Positions 9,785 through 18,752 of a stretch of DNA of 64,000 bases are shown here, in pieces. Numbering within the stretch: position 1 is the stretch's first letter; each line of letters begins with the position of its first letter. The DNA is from SAR202 cluster bacterium (lineage in GTDB: Bacteria; Chloroflexota; Dehalococcoidia; Lucifugimonadales; UBA2962). The notes under the pieces are model-generated. The model was not told where the DNA came from, searched no databases, and worked only from the letters and a program-made list of their open reading frames with translations. The DNA is taken from NCBI GenBank assembly GCA_022447925.1, contig JAKUTS010000009.1:17894-81893 (forward strand), read 5' to 3'. The translations under genes and the position numbers were made by a program.

Positions 9785-10924
9785 ATGAGTGAACAAGAGA
9801 AAGCAGATATAAGACGTGGGCTTAGGGATGTTTATATCGATCGAACACTTTCGAGTTTTATCGACGGAAAAAAAGGACAGTTGTTATACCGAGGATTTAA
9901 CATTGATGATTTAGCTGAAAACTCATGCTTTGAGGAAACGGCATATCTTTTGTTATATGGTGAGTTACCTAGTGCTTCACAGTTATCTGATTTTGACCAT
10001 TTACTTAAATCATCTAGGTCTATACCATCCGAGATACTGCAAGTATTAAATATCGTAAAAACCTCCCATCCAATGGACGCGTTAAGAACGGCTATTTCAG
10101 CTAGCTCGGTATTAGAAGATGACGTTGAAGACATATCGCTGGAACCGACCCTATTAAAAGGAATAAAACTTACCGCAATGGCTCCAACCATAGTGGCGTC
10201 GCATTACCGTTTGAGTATTGGTGAAGATCCAATTGGTCCCCGAGATGATCTAAGCCATGCGGCCAATTTTCTATATATGTTATTTGGAGAGGTACCAGAT
10301 CCGGATGACGCCGCGCTCATAGATAAAGACTTTGTGTTACATGCAGAACATGGAATTAATGCATCATCATTTGCTGCTCGAGTAGCAGCATCGACAAAAG
10401 CGGATATACATTGCGCAGTAACGGCTGGAATAGCAGTATTAAAGGGCCCTTCACATGGAGGAGCCGCTGAAGGTGTAATGCAAATGGCTCTTGAGATCGG
10501 ATCTATAGATAATGCACGAGATTACGTGAAATCTCGATTGAAAAACAGACAAGTTATAGTTGGGTTTGGACATCGTGTCTACAGAACTGAGGATCCCAGA
10601 GCCAAACATTTAAAAGAAGATGCGCGCAAACTTAGCCAGCGTAAGGGTGATCCCAAGTGGTTCGGGATTCTTGAAGAGGTTGCAGATGCAATGGAGCCTT
10701 ATGCGAAAAAAGGAATAGCGCAGAATGTGGATTTTTGGTCAGGAGCGATATATCAAATACTATCTATTCCAGAGCAGCTATATATCCCAATATTTGCTAT
10801 GGGAAGAGTACCCGGATGGACAGCTCAGGTGCTCGAGCAGTTAGACAATAATATACTGTTGCGACCTCGCCTTTTATATATTGGTGATAAGGATCGCGAA
10901 TATGTAAAGATGGAAGATCGCTAG
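9785..10924 (+). CDS. gltA: Citrate synthase (type II/short form)
   Basis: Condenses acetyl-CoA with oxaloacetate; a 2-methylcitrate synthase role cannot be excluded. 379 residues from ATG 9785. Catalytic residues visible: His in P-S-H-G-G-A-A-E, His in G-F-G-H-R-V-Y-R-T-E-D-P-R-A, and Asp in N-V-D-F-W-S-G-A-I-Y. The frame is open up to a TTG at 9731, but those extra 18 residues do not look like a citrate synthase N-terminus, which begins near M-S-E-Q-E-K-A-D-I-R-R-G-L here. The length matches the short bacterial/archaeal class. Confidence 0.93.
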   Translation: MSEQEKADIRRGLRDVYIDRTLSSFIDGKKGQLLYRGFNIDDLAENSCFEETAYLLLYGELPSASQLSDFDHLLKSSRSIPSEILQVLNIVKTSHPMDALRTAISASSVLEDDVEDISLEPTLLKGIKLTAMAPTIVASHYRLSIGEDPIGPRDDLSHAANFLYMLFGEVPDPDDAALIDKDFVLHAEHGINASSFAARVAASTKADIHCAVTAGIAVLKGPSHGGAAEGVMQMALEIGSIDNARDYVKSRLKNRQVIVGFGHRVYRTEDPRAKHLKEDARKLSQRKGDPKWFGILEEVADAMEPYAKKGIAQNVDFWSGAIYQILSIPEQLYIPIFAMGRVPGWTAQVLEQLDNNILLRPRLLYIGDKDREYVKMEDR

Positions 10925-11012
10925 ATAGTCACGTCTCTTAACGCTGATACGTATGTCTTAATTGCTTAAGTATTAAAAGTATTGGTGATAAATATATGAA
11001 TACTTTAAGTTT

Positions 11013-12218
11013 ATGAATGCAAATAGCGAACATTCAAGCAATGTGATCAATGAGATTAGATCCAGGATAAAGAAAAAAGGCAAAATCTCATTCTCAGAAT
11101 TTATGGAAGTAGCTTTGTATTTGCCTGGTTATGGTTACTATCGTTCGGATGAAAAACAACCCTATCAACAAGACTACTATACCAGTCCATCAGTTTCGCC
11201 TGTGTTTGGTGCTTGTATTGCAATTCAGTTACGTCAGATGTGGCTCTTGCTCGGTAAACCAAAAGAGTTTTCTGTCGTTGAGATGGGTTCGGGCAATGGT
11301 AATTTATGTCGCGATATTACCAAGATTGCACCTAAATTGGATGTTGAATTTGCTAGCAGCTTAAAATATTTTCCTACTGATATCGATGACGAAGTTCCTA
11401 ACCAGATAACCGGCTGTGTCATTTCAAATGAACTATTAGATGCCCTTCCTGTCGCAAGATTTAGAATTATAGATGGTTCAATTCACGAGGTTTTCGTAGG
11501 TTTGGATCATACAGGGAATATAATTGAACTTACAGATAAATGTTCTGATTTGCGAATAAATCAATATCTTAAGTCTCTGAAAAACCCCCTTACAAATGGC
11601 CAAAATGGTGAATTTAATGTTGGCATAGACCAATGGATGAGTAAGGTGTCCAATATTCTTAAGAGAGGGTTCGTGCTCACAATTGATTACGGAGGATATA
11701 AGGATGATTTGTACTCTAAATCAAATGTTAAAGGAACTCTCCAGACGTATTATAAACATGTATACGGTTTGAGTCCGTATCAAAAAATTGGCCAACAGGA
11801 TTTGACAGCAAAAGTAGACTTCTCGAGAGTAATACAAGCAGGCGAGGAAAATGGGATAGGTAACATTGGGCTTATCAATCAATCTGACTTTTTAATAAAT
11901 AATGGAATTGATCAAATGCAAAATCATCTTATGGGCATAAATCTAAATAGTAATGAGAAACAGGAAAATGTTTACGCAATCGATATGTTGCGTCGAGTAG
12001 AAAATCTTGGAGGATTCAAGGTCTTAATTCAGTTGAAAGATCAGGATGGGATAGATTTAGAAAAATTATGGACGTCTGTTAGTGACTTGGAGGCCTTTGC
12101 TCAATACACACCATTAAAGGTGGATGATCATATTAGCATACTACCCAGTCAATACTCGCATTCTTATATCGAAATTGACGATTTGTTTGAAGGTTTTACC
12201 GAAAGTTCTCAGAATTAG
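11013..12218 (+). CDS. MidA/NDUFAF7-like SAM-dependent methyltransferase (COG1565)
   Basis: 401 residues. The N-terminus I-K-K-K-G-K-I-S-F-S-E-F-M-E-V-A-L-Y and L-P-G-Y-G-Y-Y are family landmarks. The SAM site is V-V-E-M-G-S-G-N-G-N-L-C-R-D (about 89-102), followed by I-S-N-E-L-L-D-A-L-P-V. Eukaryotic NDUFAF7 methylates an arginine of complex I subunit NDUFS2; the bacterial substrate is unproven. Its four last bases overlap the convergent trmI gene. Fairly sure of the family, unsure of the substrate. Confidence 0.85.
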   Translation: MNANSEHSSNVINEIRSRIKKKGKISFSEFMEVALYLPGYGYYRSDEKQPYQQDYYTSPSVSPVFGACIAIQLRQMWLLLGKPKEFSVVEMGSGNGNLCRDITKIAPKLDVEFASSLKYFPTDIDDEVPNQITGCVISNELLDALPVARFRIIDGSIHEVFVGLDHTGNIIELTDKCSDLRINQYLKSLKNPLTNGQNGEFNVGIDQWMSKVSNILKRGFVLTIDYGGYKDDLYSKSNVKGTLQTYYKHVYGLSPYQKIGQQDLTAKVDFSRVIQAGEENGIGNIGLINQSDFLINNGIDQMQNHLMGINLNSNEKQENVYAIDMLRRVENLGGFKVLIQLKDQDGIDLEKLWTSVSDLEAFAQYTPLKVDDHISILPSQYSHSYIEIDDLFEGFTESSQN

Positions 12219-13003
12219 CTTTTTAGCGCCACACATTTTCTGGCAGTCGTTATAAACCCAGTATGGCCTATCATTCGGTGGTCTGGCCTTATTGAACGCT
12301 GTGCTACGTGCCATGATCTAACCATCAATTCAGATGTCTCTACTAGTGAGAAATTGGGATTTACTTTTAATGTCTCACTTAATTCGTGAACCTGCAGTAT
12401 TGTAGGGAGAAAACTTACGAATATGCCCCCTAAAACAAGTGACTTAGATGCATTCTCCACAACTTTCCAAGGTTCTGGTAAATCTAATACAATTCTATCT
12501 AAATCATCATGTTCAATTATGTTTGAAACGTCCCCAAGTTGAATAGATACATTAGTCATTCCAGGCAACATTTCCTCAACGTTTCTTCGTGCTCTGTCTA
12601 TCATATCCTCTCTAATATCATAGGAGTACACATGGCCTTTATCACCGACGGCTCGCATTAGACTTATAGTGACAGCACCTGATCCGCAACCAGCCTCAAG
12701 GACTTTTGCTCCAGGAAATATGTCACCTGACACAAGAATAGCACCTAGATCTTTGGGATATACCACTGTGGCTGTTCTAGGCATTAACTTTGTGAAATCG
12801 CCCATTGTTGGATGTAAAGCTAACATTAAATTTCCCTGAGATGTTTTAATCCATGATCCTGGGGGTTTGTTGAGTAGGCTATCGTGTTTGAAATGACCGT
12901 TATGAGAATTAAAAACCTCACCGTTTGTAAGCTTAACCATGTATTGTCGACCACGTCGGTCAATTAACAATGCAACGTCATCTGCTTTAAAATTCCCTTT
13001 AAT
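12215..13003 (-). CDS. trmI: tRNA (adenine-N1-)-methyltransferase TrmI
   Basis: Forms m1A58 in the T-loop of tRNA, usually as a homotetramer. Visible: a beta-barrel N-domain (V-A-L-L-I-D-R-R-G-R-Q-Y-M-V-K-L), then V-Y-P-K-D-L-G-A-I-L, and the SAM motif V-L-E-A-G-C-G-S-G-A-V-T-I-S-L. The family N-terminus (F-x-x-D-D-V-x-L-L-I-D) extends upstream of the first TTG (12970), yet no ATG/GTG/TTG occurs before an in-frame TAG at 13013-13015. An ATT at 13003-13001 sits six bases after a perfect AGGAG (13014-13010), so I start there, giving 262 residues. The TTG alternative would lack half of the first strand. Last gene of the gcv-containing operon. Confidence 0.85.
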   Translation of the reverse strand: MKGNFKADDVALLIDRRGRQYMVKLTNGEVFNSHNGHFKHDSLLNKPPGSWIKTSQGNLMLALHPTMGDFTKLMPRTATVVYPKDLGAILVSGDIFPGAKVLEAGCGSGAVTISLMRAVGDKGHVYSYDIREDMIDRARRNVEEMLPGMTNVSIQLGDVSNIIEHDDLDRIVLDLPEPWKVVENASKSLVLGGIFVSFLPTILQVHELSETLKVNPNFSLVETSELMVRSWHVAQRSIRPDHRMIGHTGFITTARKCVALKS

Positions 13004-13027
13004 ACTTTTCTCCTAAGATAGTATTTG

Positions 13028-13486
13028 TTAACAAAGGTTATCGACTACTTCTAATAAACGATCAATATCTATGTCCTTTGCCCTTGTATAAATCTCTATG
13101 TATTTGATTTCACCACTAAGATCTATGATAAAAACTCCTCTATCTGATGTTCCTCGATCTTCATTATAGATATCAAATTCTTTGGCTACTTGCCCTTTGG
13201 GATGGAAATCTGAAAGCACAGGATAAGGCAGATTGCCTAATGAAGTTGAATAAGCAGTTTGGGTTGGTTGTGCATCACAACTAACTCCTAATATTTCCGT
13301 ATTTAGTTTTTTAAATTTTGGGTATGCTGATCTAAAAACCGTCATTTGATTGTTACAACCCTTGGTAAAAGAAAATATATGGAATGAAAGCAGTATATTC
13401 TTTTCGCCAATGTAATCAGTTAGTTTGTGAATATTTCCGTGTTGATCAAGCATTTCAAAGTTGAAGGCTTGTGATCCAATTTTCAT
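13028..13486 (-). CDS. Peroxiredoxin (AhpC/TSA family)
   Basis: 152 residues with a thioredoxin-like fold. The peroxidatic cysteine is Cys44 in F-T-K-G-C-N-N-Q, with Thr41 three residues earlier as expected. The usual proline of P-x-x-x-T-x-x-C is replaced by Ile37, which is unusual. A second active-site Arg is present in S-D-R-G-V-F-I-I-D. There is one further Cys at 75 (G-V-S-C-D-A) and one at the C-terminus (Cys152), either of which might resolve the disulfide. It lies 24 nt downstream of gcvPB. Confidence 0.85.
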   Translation of the reverse strand: MKIGSQAFNFEMLDQHGNIHKLTDYIGEKNILLSFHIFSFTKGCNNQMTVFRSAYPKFKKLNTEILGVSCDAQPTQTAYSTSLGNLPYPVLSDFHPKGQVAKEFDIYNEDRGTSDRGVFIIDLSGEIKYIEIYTRAKDIDIDRLLEVVDNLC

Positions 13487-13510
13487 AAAACTAGGCTCCA
13501 GGGATTTCGG

Positions 13511-15001
13511 TTACTTATTCCATCTGAGATCTGGTTCTCGTGCGGCTAAAGCTTCGTCTAGGCGAGTATTAGGTGTGTTATGTGGTGCGTCTTTAAGCAA
13601 AGAAGGGTCTTCTGAAGCTTCCTGGGCAATCAGCTTCATAATATCTATAAATTCATCTATAGTTTCTTTAGATTCAGTCTCGGTTGGTTCTATCATTAGT
13701 GCTTCCTCAACGATTAGCGGGAAATACATGGTTGGGGGGTGAATGCCATAATCAATCAATCTTTTCGAAACATCTAATGCGGTTATGCCATTATCACGTT
13801 TTAAATTTCTCGCTGAGAAAACGACTTCATGCATGCAGGTTCGATCATAGGGCAAATCAAAAACACCCTTTAATTGTGATCGTATGTAATTTGCATTTAT
13901 AACTGCATCCTCACTAACTTTTGGCACGCCTTGCTTTCCTAGCGTTCTAATATAGGCGTATGCTCTTACTAAAGCGCCAAAATTTCCATGAAATGCACCC
14001 ATTTTACCTATAGTTTTCTTCGGGCTCGTAAATGTAAAGAACTCATTGTTTAATTTGTCAGATTGACGATCTATTACTGGTGTCGGAAGAAATGGCAATA
14101 TACGCTCACTGACCATCACAGCCCCCGCACCTGGTCCACCTCCACCATGAGGTTGAGTAAATGTTTTGTGTAGATTTGAGTGTAATATATCGAAACCTAA
14201 ATCCCCTGGTTTAAGCTTGCCAACAAGTGCATTAAGGTTTGCGCCATCACCATATATTATTCCGCCAGCATCTCTAACCATGTTTACAACTTCAAGTATG
14301 TTTGTATCAAATAAACCAAGTGTACTTGGCTGAGTCAGCATGAATCCGGCTATCTCATCTGATAGAACGTATTTCAATCCTTCAATGTCAGTATTCCCGT
14401 TGGAATCGGTGTTCAATGATATGACCTCAAATCCAGCCATAACAGCAGAAGCAGGATTAGTGCCATGAGCACTATCAGGAACGAGTATTTTGGTTCTTTT
14501 TGTATCGCCATTTCCTTGGTGATAAGCTCGTGTCATTAGCATTCCTGCGAGTTCACCTTCTGCACCCGCCATAGGTGCTAATGAAGTGCCAGCCATGCCT
14601 GTTATCTCAGCTAGGATGCTTTGTAGATGATGCATTAACTTTAATGCTCCCTGGACAGTCGATTCTTCCTGCAGAGGATGAATTTCGGAAAATCCTGGCA
14701 ATGCAGCAATGTCATCATTTACCTTGGGGTTATATTTCATAGTACAGCTGCCCAGCGGGTAGAAGTTGTGATCAATAGAAAAGTTGAAAGTACTAATTTG
14801 CGTTAAGTAACGTACAATCTCGCTCTCACTCAGCTCGGGCATGTCCAATGATTCTCTTAGTAGGTCCTTGGGTGGGCCATCTTGGATAGGCACGTCTAGT
14901 TTTGGTAATGTTGTACCTATACGACCAGCAACACTTCTGTCCATACTTAGTCGTCTTTTTGAATCATTTGTATTTATAGGATTATTTTTCATTAGACTCA
15001 A
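13511..15001 (-). CDS. gcvPB: Glycine dehydrogenase (decarboxylating) subunit 2
   Basis: PLP-bearing half of the split P-protein of the glycine cleavage system. 496 residues. The Schiff-base lysine lies in N-L-H-K-T-F-T-Q-P-H-G-G-G-G-P-G-A-G (about residue 279). Other landmarks are F-Y-P-L-G-S-C-T-M-K-Y-N-P-K and P-D-S-A-H-G-T-N-P-A-S-A. The TTG start at 15001 overlaps the gcvPA TGA (TTGA overlap) and follows GAGG closely; an ATG at 14992 is the alternative. Confidence 0.96.
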   Translation of the reverse strand: MSLMKNNPINTNDSKRRLSMDRSVAGRIGTTLPKLDVPIQDGPPKDLLRESLDMPELSESEIVRYLTQISTFNFSIDHNFYPLGSCTMKYNPKVNDDIAALPGFSEIHPLQEESTVQGALKLMHHLQSILAEITGMAGTSLAPMAGAEGELAGMLMTRAYHQGNGDTKRTKILVPDSAHGTNPASAVMAGFEVISLNTDSNGNTDIEGLKYVLSDEIAGFMLTQPSTLGLFDTNILEVVNMVRDAGGIIYGDGANLNALVGKLKPGDLGFDILHSNLHKTFTQPHGGGGPGAGAVMVSERILPFLPTPVIDRQSDKLNNEFFTFTSPKKTIGKMGAFHGNFGALVRAYAYIRTLGKQGVPKVSEDAVINANYIRSQLKGVFDLPYDRTCMHEVVFSARNLKRDNGITALDVSKRLIDYGIHPPTMYFPLIVEEALMIEPTETESKETIDEFIDIMKLIAQEASEDPSLLKDAPHNTPNTRLDEALAAREPDLRWNK

Positions 15002-16344
15002 TTTTCCTCACCGATTTCCCTTAGCGCAGTAACTAGTGAATCGATTTCTTGTCTACTGTTGGTCTCTGTAACACAAATCAACATTCCATTTTTAGTTTGA
15101 CTACTGACGTCAATTCCACCGATTATTTTTTTACTTAGTAAATTTTTATTAATTTTGTCAGGCGATATTGGGCAAGAAATCACGAATTCCCTGAAGAATG
15201 GCTTATCTAAGTTAACGGAGTAACCTTGGATGTCATTTATTTGAGAAGCAGCATAATGAGCTTTTTGATAACAAAGGTTGGCAATATGCTTTAGTCCTTG
15301 TTTACCTTGAGAGATCATGTAAATTGTTGACATTAAAGCTATTAACCCGACGGATGTGCATATGTTAGATGTGGCTCTATCTCTCCTAATATGCTGTTCC
15401 CGAGTTTGCAGAGTTAACACATATCCACTTTCGCCATTTGTGTCCTTAGTACGACCGACTATTCGACCTGGCATTTGCCTGATGTAATCCTGTTTACATG
15501 CAAATAACCCAACATAAGGACCACCATATGAAGGAGATATACCTAAAGATTGCCCCTCGGCAACCACAATATCTGCTCCATAGTCTGCGGGAGGTTTATA
15601 CATACCCAAAGATATCGGATCTGTTACAACGATTAGTAATCCGCCTGCTTTGTGTATCTCATTGGATAATTCAGTTAAATCTTCGAAATAACCAAAATAA
15701 TTTGGCTGCTGTACTATTAAGCAGGCATGACTTTCATTTGAACTGACAAATCCATCTTTTGCCGAATCTATCTTTATACCTGGTGCATCTAAAAAGGTCT
15801 TTAGTACGTCTCTATAGTGCGGAGATACTGAATCCATTACGTTGATAGCACTTTTCTTAGTAACTCTGCAGGCCATTAACACTGCTTCTGATAGAGCCGT
15901 AGATCCGTCATACATTCCGGCATTAGCAACATCCATGCCAGTAAGCTGGCACACCATCGACTGAAATTCAAAATGGACTTGTAGTGTGCCTTGTGAAACT
16001 TCAGGTTGATAAGGGGTATAGCAGGTCATAAATTCTGATCGCAAAGCTAGTCTATTCACAATTGAAGGTATGAAATGCCTGTATGCTCCCGAACCAAGGA
16101 AAGATGCGTAGTCTCCAGGTACAGCATTTAAACCGGCAAGCTTTTCCATCTCCTTTACCAATTCCATCTCAGAGATAGCATCCGGAATTTTTAGTTCGGG
16201 ATTTAAGTACGTTTCTGGTATGTCTTTAAAAAGATCGTCTACCGTTTTTACACCTATCGCCGCGAGCATTTCTCTACGGTCATTTTCGGTGTTAGGAGTG
16301 TACGGTGATGAGAATTTTAAATCTTGGTTTTGATCAGCACTCAT
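14998..16344 (-). CDS. gcvPA: Glycine dehydrogenase (decarboxylating) subunit 1
   Basis: Non-PLP half of the split P-protein, 448 residues. Signatures include Y-T-P-Y-Q-P-E-V-S-Q-G-T-L-Q (about 113-126), Y-D-G-S-T-A-L-S-E-A and P-S-Y-G-G-P-Y-V-G-L-F-A-C. The frame stays open for 22 more codons into gcvH, but ATG 16344 gives the normal length and lies 14 nt after the gcvH stop. Ends in TGA overlapping gcvPB. Confidence 0.95.
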   Translation of the reverse strand: MSADQNQDLKFSSPYTPNTENDRREMLAAIGVKTVDDLFKDIPETYLNPELKIPDAISEMELVKEMEKLAGLNAVPGDYASFLGSGAYRHFIPSIVNRLALRSEFMTCYTPYQPEVSQGTLQVHFEFQSMVCQLTGMDVANAGMYDGSTALSEAVLMACRVTKKSAINVMDSVSPHYRDVLKTFLDAPGIKIDSAKDGFVSSNESHACLIVQQPNYFGYFEDLTELSNEIHKAGGLLIVVTDPISLGMYKPPADYGADIVVAEGQSLGISPSYGGPYVGLFACKQDYIRQMPGRIVGRTKDTNGESGYVLTLQTREQHIRRDRATSNICTSVGLIALMSTIYMISQGKQGLKHIANLCYQKAHYAASQINDIQGYSVNLDKPFFREFVISCPISPDKINKNLLSKKIIGGIDVSSQTKNGMLICVTETNSRQEIDSLVTALREIGEEN

Positions 16345-16357
16345 TTTTAACTTAATG

Positions 16358-16741
16358 TTACTGTGATTCCGTGAATTTCTTGTAGTCTGTGGATGACATA
16401 AGGCTATCAAGTTCCTGTAAATTGGTTGGCAATATCTTTATCAACCAACCATCTCCATACGCATCTTGGTTAACTAGTTCCGGTTTTGAAACTAGATTTT
16501 CATTTACCTTAACGATTGATCCACTTATAGGAGAATAAAGATCTGAAACTGCTTTAACTGATTCTATTTCTCCAAATTTTGTAAATTGTTTTACTTCTGC
16601 TCCAACATCCGGTAATTCTACAAATACAACATCTCCAAGAGTCTCTGCAGCGAAGTCTGTTATACCTACTATAACCTCTCCATTATTTTCTGAATTAACC
16701 CATTCATGTTCTTCTGAATATTTAAATTCCGAAGGATTCAT
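16358..16741 (-). CDS. gcvH: Glycine cleavage system H protein
   Basis: Lipoyl-carrying shuttle of the glycine cleavage system, 127 residues. The lipoylated lysine is Lys63 in E-I-E-S-V-K-A-V-S-D. Typical strands H-E-W-V, V-G-I-T-D-F-A-A-E-T-L-G-D-V and G-D-G-W-L-I-K-I are present. ATG 16741 has GAGGTGA just upstream. Confidence 0.97.
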   Translation of the reverse strand: MNPSEFKYSEEHEWVNSENNGEVIVGITDFAAETLGDVVFVELPDVGAEVKQFTKFGEIESVKAVSDLYSPISGSIVKVNENLVSKPELVNQDAYGDGWLIKILPTNLQELDSLMSSTDYKKFTESQ

Positions 16742-16765
16742 TAAATCACCTCTTGATTCACAGCT

Positions 16766-17848
16766 TTAACTATTTCTAGAGTAGAAAGGTATTTTTGTCA
16801 TTTCCACATCTGTGAGTTGTCCTCTTATATCACACTTTATCCCTTTATGGTTATCAATTAGATCGGTTCTGACGTAGCCTAAAGCAATATTTCTATCAAG
16901 TGTCGGAGAATAAGTTCCAGATGTTATATGACCTACCTGTTCATTTTCGTGAGTTAGCGTATAACCAGGCCTCGCAGCTCGATTACCGCTTACAAGCAAC
17001 CCCACTAACCTTTTATCTGGCCCGGTAGAACTAATTTTTCTTAAAGCAGGTCCTGCGATATATTCTTCCTTATCACAATCCACAAATTTCTCTAGGCCGG
17101 CTTCAAAAGGGTTTACAGTTATATCCATGTCATTTCCGTGCAATAGTAACCCAGCCTCTAGTCTTAGTAGATCCCGTGAACCAAGTCCACATGGTTTTGC
17201 CCCACTATCGACTAATACATTCCATATGTGAGCAGCTTTAGACTCTGGTACAAATATCTCAACACCATCTTCACCTGTATAACCCGTCCTTGCAATCATT
17301 ACTTTGGTTCCATCAAATGACTCTTCAGAGAAATTAAACATTTTTAATAACGATATATCACTCTGAACGTGGCTATTTAGTGTTTCTATGCCTGTTGGTC
17401 CTTGTAAAGCGATCATTGCTTGCTGATTGGTTATATCAGTTATAGAGACATTGTTATTAGTTGTATGTTGATTTAGCCACTCAATGACAGAAGTTTTGTT
17501 CGAAGCGTTAGGAACGAGTAAAAAGTGATCAGCATCAAATTTATATACAATGCAGTCGTCGATGATTCCGCCATAGATATTACAAATAACTCCGTACCTG
17601 GCTCGGTTTGGTTTAAGTTTAATAACATCGACGCTGAGAGTTCTGTTGAGGAAATCAGAGGATGAGGGACCAGTTATATCTAATCTACCCATATGTGATA
17701 CATCAAATAGACCACAATTATTTCGCACCGCTTTTACTTCGTCGATGATTCCACTGTACTGAACGGGCATATCCCAGCCAGCAAATGGTACCATTCTTGC
17801 GCCATTTTCAACATGAATTTTATTTAACGGAGTTTTAAGTAGACTCAT
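16766..17848 (-). CDS. gcvT: Glycine cleavage T protein (aminomethyltransferase)
   Basis: Transfers the methylene group from the aminomethyl-lipoyl H protein to tetrahydrofolate, releasing ammonia. 360 residues. Landmarks: G-A-R-M-V-P-F-A-G-W-D-M-P-V-Q-Y, the catalytic-region D-V-S-H-M-G-R, R-T-G-Y-T-G-E-D-G-V-E and G-L-G-S-R-D-L-L-R-L-E-A-G. ATG at 17848 only seven bases after the preceding gene, so there is no room for a glycine riboswitch directly upstream. Confidence 0.96.
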   Translation of the reverse strand: MSLLKTPLNKIHVENGARMVPFAGWDMPVQYSGIIDEVKAVRNNCGLFDVSHMGRLDITGPSSSDFLNRTLSVDVIKLKPNRARYGVICNIYGGIIDDCIVYKFDADHFLLVPNASNKTSVIEWLNQHTTNNNVSITDITNQQAMIALQGPTGIETLNSHVQSDISLLKMFNFSEESFDGTKVMIARTGYTGEDGVEIFVPESKAAHIWNVLVDSGAKPCGLGSRDLLRLEAGLLLHGNDMDITVNPFEAGLEKFVDCDKEEYIAGPALRKISSTGPDKRLVGLLVSGNRAARPGYTLTHENEQVGHITSGTYSPTLDRNIALGYVRTDLIDNHKGIKCDIRGQLTDVEMTKIPFYSRNS

Positions 17849-17855
17849 ATTAACT

Positions 17856-18746
17856 TTATTGTATTATCTCATTAATGAATGCTTTTAATGCGTCTAGATG
17901 ATCGTTTATTGATGTTAAATTTGCACCCATTGTATTGATTGATAGGTGAGTTGCCCCATATCCTATCCATGATTGAGCAGAATCAGCCCACCCGTTTTCT
18001 GGTTTTTCTGATTCAGAGAGAATTTTTTCTATGCCAATCTGACTAATTGATCTATCAGCTTGATTAGCAGATTTTTTGATTGAGTCGAGCATGATTTTTG
18101 ATTGTATATCCGGGAACGGAGAATAACCCGGGTATATCCACCCATCGCCCATCTTACCGATTCTTTCCATGACACTATTAGCTGCACCGCCAAACCATAT
18201 AGGTATTGGACGTTGTATTGGTAGGGGATTGATTCCGACTTCATTTAATTGATGCCAATTGCCCGTGAAGTTAATTAGTTCTTTAGTCCATAACTCTCGA
18301 AGTACTGATACTTGTTCCTCTATTCTGGCACCACGGTTTGTAAATTCAGTATTAAGAGCCTCGAACTCTACGTGATTCCACCCTACACCCACTCCAAGAC
18401 GTAACCTTCCATTGCTTAGAATGTCTAATTCTGCAGCTTGTTTTGCCACTAAAGCTGTATCTCTTTGTGGCAAAACTAAAATGCCGGTTGCCAATTCTAT
18501 TTTTGTTGTGATTGCAGCCATGTAACCAAACAGAACCATGACTTCGTGAAATGAGTCTTCAAGTCTGTAAGCTCCCTTCCAATTTGGTCGATTTGCGGTG
18601 TCTGCACCTAAAACATGATCATAAATTAGTATATGGTCGTACCCCATTGATTCTACTGAAGTGACATATTTTGTCACTAAATCAGGGTCGTTACCGATCT
18701 CGGTCTGTGGAAACACCACACCTATTTTTGTCTTTAATTTAGTCAA
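17856..18746 (-). CDS. Luciferase-like (LLM) F420/FMN-dependent oxidoreductase
   Basis: 296-residue TIM-barrel enzyme of the bacterial luciferase superfamily. Visible: K-I-G-V-V-F-P-Q-T-E-I-G, D-H-I-L-I-Y-D-H-V-L-G, L-A-T-G-I-L-V-L-P-Q-R-D-T-A-L-V-A-K-Q-A-A, and R-L-R-L-G-V-G-V-G-W-N-H-V-E-F, all typical of the F420-dependent branch. The substrate cannot be predicted. The TTG start is six bases after nadE, so the two are probably cotranscribed. Marine SAR202 genomes are known for expansions of this superfamily. Confidence 0.85.
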   Translation of the reverse strand: MTKLKTKIGVVFPQTEIGNDPDLVTKYVTSVESMGYDHILIYDHVLGADTANRPNWKGAYRLEDSFHEVMVLFGYMAAITTKIELATGILVLPQRDTALVAKQAAELDILSNGRLRLGVGVGWNHVEFEALNTEFTNRGARIEEQVSVLRELWTKELINFTGNWHQLNEVGINPLPIQRPIPIWFGGAANSVMERIGKMGDGWIYPGYSPFPDIQSKIMLDSIKKSANQADRSISQIGIEKILSESEKPENGWADSAQSWIGYGATHLSINTMGANLTSINDHLDALKAFINEIIQ

Positions 18747-18752
18747 TTTAAA

